Origin: Vulcanimicrobiota bacterium
Lineage (GTDB): Bacteria > Vulcanimicrobiota > Vulcanimicrobiia > Vulcanimicrobiales > Vulcanimicrobiaceae
Direction: 5' to 3'
Length of the DNA stretch: 48,252 nucleotides
Assembly: GCA_003164495.1 (NCBI GenBank)
Contig: PLTN01000220.1
Coordinates: 1-48,252, forward strand
Part shown: in pieces, positions 8,001 through 20,000 of the stretch
How positions within the stretch are numbered: position 1 is the first letter of the stretch
Layout of the letters: every line of letters starts with the position of its first letter
The notes under the pieces: generated by a model
What the model saw: only the letters and a program-made list of their open reading frames with translations
Database searches by the model: none
What the model was told of the DNA's origin: nothing
Program-made: the position numbers and the translations under genes

Positions 8001-11000
8001 GCCTCGAGCAGATCACCGTCCCGGGAGAACTGCAGCAAAGCAATCCATACATCTACGGGACGTCGCCGGTGGCAACTGCCGTGACGACGGCCGCTGCCGT
8101 CGCCGCACCGGTTGCCGCGACGAGTAGCGGACAGACGGTCACGAACCTCAGCCCCGGGCTGAACGTCATCCAGTCGCGCGCCCCGAGCGCGTTCGACTTC
8201 CTGACGGAAACGGACGACGTCACATCGCTGCAAGATCAGCAAAGTGCGGCCGACGTCGCCGTAACGAAAAGCCAAACATTAATGCACGAGGTTCTCCAAA
8301 CGCGCGGCTCGGCGAACGAAGCCGTGAATCTCAGCGCGTTACGCCGGTTGCAGCCGATCTACGGCTTTTCCGTCTACAATCCGGCTACGGGCGAGGCGTA
8401 CATCGTCGAGGTTGTCGATGCGGACCTTAGCGTACCCGATCAACTGCCCGATCCGACCTTCAACACGACCTACGATCCATACTACGTGCGCGTGGTGTTT
8501 CTCAACACGCTCACGTGTTACAACATGTCGATCATCGTGGAATCGATGGCGCGCGATCAATATGGCTATCTCGCCACGCAGCACACGACGTATCAGAACG
8601 TGGTCAGCAGAACGAACGAACCGGAGATCGGCTACACGTATTCCGTCGATGATGCCGCGGCCAACTTCGATTTGCTGACGTTCTCGAGCGGTACGGAAGC
8701 GCTGGCGTTGGCCCTGACGCCGCAATATCTGTACACGAACGTTCCCTATAGCGTGGCCACGCGCAGCACGCAGCCGCCGCCCGCCGGGCCGTACTTCATC
8801 TGCCGCCGCCGAAATTGGGACGCTGAGTGCCGGCTGATGCTGGCCACGCATCCGCAGGGGAAATCCGTCTACCTCGCCTTCGGCGACGGAGATCTCGTCC
8901 CGTTTCGGCTCGACGCGGGCGTAACGATCGACAAGCGCCAGCCGGCGCACATGGTCGAGTTCTCGTATCCGATCTCGGACCAGCAGTACGAGGCCGCGCA
9001 AACCGTCTTGGTCGGTAATACGCCGTACTTCGTCGGCGTAACGACGGCCGGCGGTGTAGCGCAGTATACGAGCTTCTCAATCGATGCCGCCGCCGGGACT
9101 GCCGGCGTGCAAGTCGGACCGACGCAGTTGCTGAATTTTCCGCCCAACATCTACGTGGTGGGTCAGGCGACTACGACGCTTGCCAATGTCGCCGATATCG
9201 TCACCAGCGGTACCGACACGAGCGATACGGGTGCGTTCACGAGCACGGACGATGACGGCAACACCACCGCACAGTTCCAAGTCGTACCATACAACAATCT
9301 CGTCTATTTGATTCGCGCGGTGACGAACGTCGCTGCCTTGGCAGACGTCGGCGTCAGCGGCGCCGTATCGGGTCTGTTGATCGATACCTACGTACCGGCG
9401 ACGAGCGGAAACCTCGTGCTGGCGCAGGGCGCGCGTTACAAGCAGAGCGGACTGCAATATTTCGGCTCGACCTACACGCCGACCACGATGGTCGATACGC
9501 TCGACCAACTCGATTACACCAGCATCACGGGCGAAACGTTCTACGCGCCGACGATCTTCATCCCGATTCCGGAACTGGACGCGAGCAGCGGCTTCGTGGT
9601 GAACCTCTCCAATTTCCTCGGGCAGCAGATCTGGACGATCATCTATCCCGAGATCGTCGCGCAAGCCGGGGAGACCGTCAACGGCGTCACCTATCCGCAA
9701 GGCTACAACCTCGACCAAGACGGTAAGCCGATCCTCAGCCTGCAAAAGCTCCACTTCGTCTACGATCCGCTGGCGTTGCTGTACACGCCGAACGATCTGA
9801 CGCACAAGTATCCGCTGCAACCGAAGCTGCAAGTGCTGGCGCTGACGAACTCCCAGCTGATCGAAGCGATCTGCTGGCGCACGGCCAACCTGCAATCGGG
9901 GCGCCTACCGCCGCAAAACGTGTGCGCGCAACAGATCCTGCCGACCGGCTTCGGTATGGATCGCGCCAACATCGTCTACTCCTCCCACAATCGGCCCGTC
10001 ATGACGTCGGCGAGCTCCGACTACATGGGGATGTCGGTCAAGAGCTTCCGGTCCGTTTCGGCGGCGGTGTACAACATCGAAGAATCGACGATGCAAAGCG
10101 ACCAAACCGGAACGCAGCTCGTCTCGACCGTTTCGACGGTTTCGAATATGGTGCTCGGCGTTCTGTTCGATTACGACAACAACGAGCTTGGCACGCTAAC
10201 GACGGATGTTGCCGCCGGTGTTGCTGATGGTGCGAACCGCGGCATCGTCTTCCTCAACGGCTACCTCGGCGCGGCCGGGTACGCCTTCTCGAGCCCGGAT
10301 CATTTCGATGTGAACGACGTGCTGCCGAGCCAAGTGCCGCTGCTGGACGAAATCGCCGACATTCTCGGCAACGACGTCGCGTTTTACAATACCGACGCCA
10401 GCATGCCGCGGCAGTACTGGAACCTGGCCTACGACACGTTCACGGCGCCGGGCATCGCGAACTATCTTCCGAACGTGCCGCCGGCGCCCGTCGACCCGAC
10501 CTTTAGCAATCGCACGCGCTCGCTGGTTCTCAATCTACAAAACCCGGTACGGCCGATGCAGCTCGGCATGATGGACACGTACAGCTCGGTCGTTTCGGCC
10601 AATGTCTTGTTGCAGAATGGGATCACCGGCGCGATCTTCCTGAGCAAAAAGGCCGATCGGAATATCGCGTCGATCGGCGGCAATCCGACGAGCGGCTCCA
10701 TTTCGCCGCTTTATGGTCTGGCCGGAACGAAGTACGATTTCTACCTCTTCACCCGCGATCACTACAACACGCTCTACGACGGAACGTTTGAACTTATCGA
10801 CATGGGCTACGCGATGTGCCTGGTCGACGACGGTACCGGCACCGGCACGAAGATCGCGCAGTACTCAATCGACAGCGACGGCAACTATTACGAGCTGTTC
10901 TACTACGCGCTGCTTTCTCCGAGCGGGGGCATCGTCGAAGTGCAGACGTTCACCCTGAAAGTCACGCTCGGAACGCCGGCGAACCCGAATGCGACGCCAG

Positions 11001-14000
11001 CCGCGCCCGCGATGCCCAACAGCGTCAACCCGGCCGATCTCGTCGCGCAGATCAACAAGCTCTCGAACGTGATCTATGCCGTGTACGGTCCATCGGCGCC
11101 GGGTCAGCCGGCCGCATTCATTCCGATTCAAGCCGTCGGCGGAGAAGTCCAAGCAGCGCCGATCACCGGTGCGCCCGGTTTCAATGGCTACGCTCTCAAC
11201 GTCGAAGGCGCGAATCGCCAACCCGTGCAGATCTCGCAGATCTATTCGGGCACCACCGCGTACACGATTGCCGGCTCGACGACCCTCATCCCGTACAACA
11301 CGAAGAGCGAAAAAGCCGTGCCGTTCTACGGGTCGCTCTCGCACGGACTCGACCGCATGCTGACGGCGAAGGGTCCGCTGCAGTCGGCCGACCTGACGAC
11401 GTTCATCCCCCGCGCGACCAAGCCACCGGGTCCCGTCGCCGGCACGTTCGGCGGCAACGGTTTGGGTTCGCTCATTAGCACGCCGTTTAGCTTCGCGTTT
11501 CAAGGATCGGGTGCGATCCCGCCGGACGTGACGGGCGACCTCACGCCGGGCACGACGATGAAGGCCGACGATGGCATCTTCTATACGTTCAATGCCATAA
11601 CGAATTACGCGATGGATACGACCGGCAAGTCCGTGACCGCGATCGGAACGCCGTACTTCGTCGACGAGACCGATCCGACGAACCCGATCTGGGGCGTAAT
11701 TACGCTGCCGAAATTCGTCTTCAACAACAACACGTACACGGTCAACCTCAGCACGACGCTTTCCGACGGCGTGACGTCACGCTATACGCTCACCGCCGGC
11801 AACAAGACCTACCAATTTGGTCCGGATAACACGCAAGTCACGGTCGATCGCACGGTCTTCACGTTCCCGAAGAACCTCGTCGACGACGTGTATACGGTCA
11901 CGTACGCCGCGCTCGATGCACCGGCTGTCACCGAAGCGCCGACGCCGATCACGATCACCCCGTTTTCGATGACCGCGGGCGGTTTGACCACGACCATCGA
12001 CGTGTTCAACAACCAGGGCGGACTCAAGGACGTCGTGCTCGGACCGATCGGCCGGCTCTACACGTACGATCCGATCCACGGCATCGTCACGGTTTCGGCC
12101 GGTACGGAGAGTTCGACCGCAACGGTTCAAACGGGCTTGGCGTTCGTATCCAATTCGTTCTTCGGGTACGTCATCGGCAACGCGAGCGGTGACGATTCGG
12201 CCACGCTCTCGTTCACCGTCAACGGCGAAGCGGTGTACCCGTACTCCGCGTGGACGACCGGTGCGCCGGCATCATACCCGCTCATGACGTCGCCGCAGAT
12301 GTTCACGATCGGCGGAAACGTCTACACCTTCGATACCGATCAGACGGGCGATTATCTCAGCGTGACGGGCAACGGACAGATCTATCCCGTCAACCCCTAC
12401 CAGTTCTCAATCGACGGCATCATCTACATCATCAACACGAACGTTCAGCCGTACACGGTAGTGGGCGGAGGCAACGTGTACCCGATGACCGCGGCGAACA
12501 CGCAGTTCGTCCTCGATGGGGTGCAGTACACGATCACCCTCAAGGCCGGATCGTTGAACGGTGCCACGATCTCCGGTCAGTTCAACATCACGCAGGGCAA
12601 CGTTGTCGTGGTCGAAGACTACGCCTACGAGCTCGACGTCCAAAACGGGCAAATCGTCGGTAACGGAACGGCTTATCCCCTCACGACCTCCGGTTCCACC
12701 TATACGATCGCGACGGGGAACCAGAGTTTCACGGTCACGACGGAGGCGAACGCGACGACCGTCAAGATCGGGAACATCGTCTATCAGATCAACAACACGA
12801 CGGTCGTTGCTGACGGCGTCACGTATCCGATCCTTCCCTATCGCACGTTCGTCGACGGCACGACAACCTACACGATCGGTGCCGACGGCACAGCCGACTT
12901 GCCAGGCCCGCTGGCGCTCTCCGGCGTGTCACCCTACACCAATGCGACGTTCGCCGACGGAGCGACCACCTACACGGTGAACGCGGTCGCGGCATTCGAC
13001 GGAACGAACTACTACCTGATTTCCGGCACGCCCGCGCAGTTTACGACCGCATCGTTGACCTATCAGCTGCGGACCGACGGTGTCTCGATTGCCGCCGGTC
13101 CCGTCAAGACGTACGTGGTCACCAGCGGTGCTCTGAGCCCGAACTCGTTCACGTTCGGCAGCCAAGCGCTCTATTTCGGGCGTGCGACCGACATCGCGGC
13201 GTTCAACGGAACCAACTATTTCGCGATCGTGAACGGCTCATTCACCGACACGACCACGAGCCTCACGTATACGATCAGCGGCAACACCGCCGTGAACGAA
13301 GGTAACAGCTACGAGATCTACAGCAATCTCGGAACAGGCGACTACTTCGAAGTTCCCGGCGGCCCGACATATTTCGTGAACGTTGCCGTGGCCGACAGCG
13401 GTACGCCGACCGGCACGATCTACGAGGTGTTCCCCGTCACCGCGGGCGCGTTCACCATCCCGCTCGTCTACACCGTGACGGTTTCCGATACGACGGCGAC
13501 CGTGAACGCTACGACGTTCACGGGTGGTGCGACGGCGATGTCGAGCTTGACGGCATCAGGCGGGAAACTCACCGGCGGTTTCTTCACGGACCCATTTACG
13601 AAGATCGTCTACACCTGCGTCGTCGATGCCGGAACGGTGACGTTCGTCGATTCCAACAATACGATCTATCCCTATCCCGCGACCGGCATGACCGACGCAT
13701 TCGTCGCCTCGGTGCTGATCACAACGGCCGTGAATCTGGCGGTCGACAACGAGGCGACGCCGGACATCTACCCGGTGGTCAACAACCAATTCGAGACGGC
13801 AACGGAAACCTACACCGTCAACGTCCCGGTCGCGTACGCGTCCAGTGCCGGACCGTTCTTGCCGATCGTCAACGGACGGTTCATCGTGCCACAGACCGCG
13901 CCGATCTCCAATACGGCTTACACGATTCGGGGCGGCAGCGTCATCAAGGGTTACGTGGTGTCAAACGACGACGCGTTTTCCGCGGACGGCAACCTGGTCT

Positions 14001-17000
14001 ACACGGTCAACGCGGTCAATGTCGTGCGTGCTTCCAATCTGGCGACGCTGATCGGCACTGCCCCCAACCAAACGCTGAGCGCGAGCACGGCGACGTATGC
14101 GCTCAACAGCACGACCAGTCTCGCGTCGACGGAACCCGCCGGCGTCACGTTCAACACGGCGACGCAGCAATTCACGGCCCCCTACAACGGCTCGCCGGTC
14201 ACCTATACGCTAGCAGGGACCACGGTCAGCGACAACCGCCGGCCCGTCAACGCGTTCACGGTGACGGTGTCGGGATCGCAGGTGACGTTCACGGACACCG
14301 TCAGCGGGGTCACGTTCACGTTCAACGACGGCGCGGACAACCCGGTGACGGCCGAGTTTACGTACTCGAACGGCTTTTTCGTCGACGCGATCGCCGGAAC
14401 GACGTTCTATATCGATGAGACGACGAGTCACGTCGAAGCGATCTCCTACCTGCCGGAGACGACGCAGTACGCATTCACGGCGGCGGACGGCAATACATAT
14501 CTGATCCACTACAACGACGTCGACGTCGTGTTCCCGGTCATCTCGGGAGCCAACGTCAACGCCGGCGTGGCGACCGTCGGGTCCGATATGTTCACGATCC
14601 AAATCGATGCGATCGACCCAGCCAGCGGTTCCGCGCCGATCTTGATCGACCCGAACTCGTTCGAAGTGAACGGCAACCTCTATACGATCACCGGCACCCC
14701 GGCGGGTGCCGACTACTCCGCTTGCAGCGTGGTTGGCGCCGGAATGGCACCCCAGAAGTTCCTGTCGACGAAAACGTTCAAGCTCTCCGATCCGACGATC
14801 GTGTACACGCTTCAGCTCGACGCGAATAACCTGCCCGAGTCGGTGGTTGCGACCTTCCCCGTGTTGCCGAGCCGCGACCTCATCAGCATCAGTGACAACG
14901 TGTATTTGATCACGTACAGTGGCGTGAGCTCAGGATCGCTGCTCGGTCAGGGACAATCGTCGATCGCGATCGCGAACTCCGGCTTCACGCTGACCAACCC
15001 ATTCGATACGACGAAGGCCAAGTTCGTCTTCGACGACCTCGACATTTACGATGCGGGTTCGGGCGTGGGGCAGTTCACGGTCTACTTGTCGCCGACATTC
15101 TTCATGGGCAGCGCGACGTACACGCTCGATACCGTGCACGATATCGTCACGGATAACAACAAGCATCCGTATCCGCTGATCCCGAACCCCACGATGTTCA
15201 GCATCAACGGATTCAACTACGTCATCGACACCAACCGCGTGCCGCACGCCATCGTCGGCAACAATAACGCGTCGCCGCTGTCGACCGACGTTACGGTGCA
15301 AAGCGGAGTGCCCGTCGAAAACTCGACGTTCACCCTCAACGGCCAGGTCTACGCTTATGTCGAGGACGCCCAGCACGATCTGCTGACGATCGTCGGAACG
15401 AAGCTCTATCCGATTGCGCAACCCGGGCTCACGTTCAAGCTGGATTCCAGCTTGATCTTCACATTGAGCACGACGCCGCCCGCGACCGGCAGCTATGCCG
15501 GCACGACGGTGCCCATCGGAACGGTAACGTCGGGAACGGTCGGGCCGATCACCTCGGCAACCACGATCCTCAACCTCTATGCGGGAACGTCCGAATCCGG
15601 CGGCGCCGACTTCTTCATGTACAAGAACGTCCTCTACACGCTGATCAAGTCGAGCGGTACCTATACGGCCGTCCAGAAGTCGTACACCGTCTACGCGGCA
15701 TCGCCGGTGAAGACGCAGCAACAGCTCGCGGTCTTCGACCTCGGCGGAACAACGTACATTGCGACCGACGGCACGAGCGCGGGCGCAGCGTCGCCGCTCG
15801 GAATCAACCCCGGCACGATGTGGTCGCAAACGTTCATCGGCGAGGCCGAAACGCAATTCGGTTTGGTGTACGGTTTCACGGCGCAGCCGACCAACGTGAC
15901 GCTCAACGCGAAGAACGTGTTCCAGTTCTCAGTTACCAACAGCACCGGAACCGCAACGCTCTACGACATCATCTACACGGCCGGCAGCAACGCCAACCTT
16001 GTCGAGGTCGACGTTCCGCAGTTGCTGCCGACGTTCACGCAGTCGGCGGTGTTCTCGTTCGTCAACGGCAACCCGCTGATGTTCGAGACCGGCGGCTACA
16101 ACGCGTTCACGACCAGCGTCGACCCGACGCAGCCGCCGGTGGAAACCTTTGCCGGCGCGTTCAAGACCCCGCTCATCGCCAATGACGCGGCGATCGATGC
16201 GTTGATGTCGCCCCAAGGTGACTTCACCCTGGAGTTCTGGCACTCGCTCTCGCTCACGCCGGTTGCCGACTACCATCCGGTCACCTACGCGGCGAGCACG
16301 AACGCACCGCTCGTCTACTACGTCGATATGAACTTCGCGAGCGGCTCCGAGATCGACATCTGCATCAACGGAACCGTGATGCGAGCCATTACCACGCCGC
16401 CCGTCTTTTCGTCGCGCTGGCGCCACGTTGCGCTCACCTATGACCAGCCGTACACCATCGCGTGCCAAGGTGCGGGCTACGAAGTGGTGGACGGCTCGAA
16501 CTATGACGTTACCGGTGATTTCAGCATTGCGATGACGTTCGCGGCGCAGGATGTCACGAGCGAACAGGGCTTGCTCTACAAGGGCACCGGGTCTCCGAAC
16601 ACGTCGCCGGCGCTCGACATGTCCTACCGACTCGAGGTAAACGGTGGGGCTGTTGCGCTCACCGTCACCGAAAGTGACGGTACCATTCCGGATGCCTTCG
16701 TCGGGCCGGCGATTGACGCTCAGGCCTACTATCAAGTCATCGTTGTCAAGCACGGGACGACGCCGGCGACCGGAACGAACGCTTCCAGCACGGATCCGTA
16801 TCTGCCGCCGTTCGATTCGAACGCGATTTCGAATGCCGCCACCGCCGGCGGTAGCGCCAATTTTTCCAGTCTACCGACCAGCGGTGGCTCGGTGAATATC
16901 ACGAAGATGGCGCCGATCTCGGACGGCACGACGCCGATGCTCTCGCAATTTGAAACGAACGTCGCGGCCGGTGGCCAGACGCAGAACTACACGGTCGCGA

Positions 17001-20000
17001 TCTCCGTGCGCAAGGTGCACGACGACGGCACCTTCGATCCGTGGCAGACGACGAGTGCGCAGCGAACGGTCAACGCCTCCAGCGCGCCGGTTCTGAATTC
17101 GACCGGTTCGGCGCACCTGCTCATCGGCATGGGATACGACGACTCCGGAACGGCGCGTCCGCTCGGAAATTCCGGCGCGGGCGGCGCTACGCCGACGACC
17201 GGGAACGTTCGCGATCTCTATCTGTTCAACGGTGCCATCGATCCGCACGGGATCAAAACGAAGTCCGGCGGCGTCATCGATATCGCCGCCGCATCATCCA
17301 ACGACTTGCAGCAGTCCGGGATCGTCGGCTATTGGCAGGCGCAATACGATCCGAACGGTGTGGTCCAAAACGCATATGACGAAACCGCGGTCGCGATTTC
17401 GACCAACGCAGCTTGGGCTTCGCTCTACCCGCTCAGCGGACATGAGTTCGAAGGGACGAGCCTCTACGTCAACGGTTTTCCGATGCCGCTGACCCTCGTC
17501 ACTGGCGGGCTGCCGTCGATGACGCCCTACGCAGCGGGTGAATCGCTGCTGAACTTCAACGCGGGTGCCTATCGCCTCGAAGAGATCAGCATCTGGAGCA
17601 TGACCCGCCAGCAGTATCAGATCCTCGACGACATGTTCGGCCGCTTGATCACGCCACAGCCGTTCCTGAACGTGTACCTCAGCGGCTCGCTGAGCCTGCA
17701 ACGCACGACCGCGCCCGCGCTGCCGATGAACGCGCTACTCGACGGTGTCATCTTTCAAAATGCCGCCGAGCCGCCTGCACTCAACTTCACCCCGGCATCG
17801 CTCGACCTCATCGGCAGTCCCGCCGTGGGCCGCTGCGGCCCGCTCATCGCGCCGAATCTCTACACGCCGCCGGGCGTTGCGCTGACCGTGTGCGACACGG
17901 TGCCGGCGTTGACGAGCTATTCGGTTACGCTCAACACGACCGCGGGCACCCTCGCGGGCGAGATCAACGAAGCGTACGTCTACGTTCGCGATAACGTGCT
18001 CATGCTCTACGCCGGTAAGAAGGTCGGCGATCTCACGCTCTCCTGGGTTTCGCAAGAACAGGGCGATGTGCAGATCATCGGTTACGTCGAGGGTGCGCCG
18101 CCGGTACCGATGGCCAACCTCACCGCCAAGGCATCTTACGCCGGTGCGACCTCGGTGACGTTGACCGCGCCGACGTCGGTTTCGCTGAAGTATCAGAAGA
18201 CCACGGATACGTCAAGCGCGACGCAGATTCAGTTCAGCGATAAGTTCGGCATGACGTTCGGCATGGGTGCGAGCATCTCGCCGATGGGATTCGGCGTGAA
18301 GTCGAACACGAAACTCGTACACATCGCGCTCACGGCCGGCACGCAAGGCACGACCAAGTCGTCGTCAGAGACGAACAGCGAGCTGGCACCAAGCGTCAAG
18401 CTCGAAGAGTCGAACAAATATACGGTCAAGATGGAGGGGGCGATCTCGCCGTATACGGGCGATCTCTTCATGGCGAGCGTGAACACGCTGACGACGCCGA
18501 GTACGACCGTCGGCACGCCGAGCTCGAAGACGGCAATCTTGCCCAACCCGAACCTCGGCGGCTTCACGACGTCAAACCCCGCCGGCGCCCTGCCGAAGGG
18601 CGCCGTGACCGATGAGAAATTCGGCCAGCGCATGTTCGTGCCGTCGCCGTACGGGCAGGCCTTCGTTACGTCACAAACGCTCGACGTCTACCAGCAAACG
18701 CTTGTCCAGTCGGGCACGACCTACGGCTATATCGCCGTTCCCAACGCGCAGATCCCGCGCGACCTGAACATCGTCTCGTTCCGGATGAATAGCCAATACA
18801 TTCGTCCGGGGTGTCTCGACGGTATGATCGGGTACGCCTACAACCCCGCGACGCTGCCGTCGGGAGCGCAGACCTACACGACGTCGACCGGCCAAATGTC
18901 GCCGCTCTACGACAAAAACTTCGCTGCGGGCCTCGTTGGACACGATGCGAGCTACATGCAAGTCGTGCAAGCCTATCAGGTCAAGAAAGAGATCGACCAG
19001 CAGACGTTCAACACGCTGGCGCTCTATCAGGCCGCGCAAGGAAACCAGGATCCGCTACCCGATCCGAACTTGACGCCGGCGTTCGACTTCTACAATGAGT
19101 ACGTGTGGTCGTCGCGCGGTGGAACGCAAGAGGTCAAGCACACCGCTTCGACCACCTACAACACCGTCTATACGACGTCGGACATGCACTCGGCCGCGGC
19201 GCAGTTCTCGTTCAACGCAAAGATCACGGCGATGTTCGTCACCGTTGCCGATGCCGCGTTCAAGTACACGATGACGAACAAGAACACGATCAAATACTCG
19301 TACACGTCGAGCGCGACGTCGTCATTCGACGTCGCCGCGTCGTTCGCGGGTATCGAGTCCGACACGCAGATGAAGTACTCGAGCAACAACGACGCCCACT
19401 TCGTGATGAACTATAACTCGATGTTCAATCCCGACAACCAAAGCGGGTTGAACCTCGTGATCGGTTCCGACGGTCTCATCTACCAAATCGTCCCGTCGGT
19501 CACGTCCGGCGCCGGGTTGCCGACCTCGAACAACCTCGATACGAGCGAGAGCTACACCCAGCCGCAGCCCGCGTACACGACCGGTAATGCCGATGGCTTG
19601 ACCGGCAACCTCGAGCCTTACGACCGGCCCGGAAAGACGAATCTGTTCCGCACGTACACGTACTTCTTGCAGCCCGATCAGCAGAACGCCCAAGACTTCT
19701 GGGAAACGGTCATCGACCCGGTGTGGCTCGCGAACAGTCCGGATGCCGACGCTGCGACGTTGCGTACGACCAGCCAAACCGGGTCCGTGCCGTGGCGCTT
19801 GTTCTATCGGGTGACCTACTCCGAGCGGTTCTTGCCTCCGGTTGCGGATGCCACCACGGCGACGCCGCAGATCACGCCGCTCATGGCGGTGCCGGTTCTG
19901 AATCCGGCATCAGAGTTTCTTTTCCAGAGCATGACGGCAACCGGAGCGCGTCCGGCGATGAATCCAGCGAACGACATCGAGGCCAACGTCGTGCTGGTTT

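Noticed and set aside
9077-9895. Long minus-strand open frames inside the giant gene (also 7187-8275, 14930-15856, 15929-16753)
   Set aside because: They are Arg/Val/Asp-rich mirror frames of a GC-rich coding strand, with no domains or ribosome-binding sites; the plus-strand frame is clearly the coding one.
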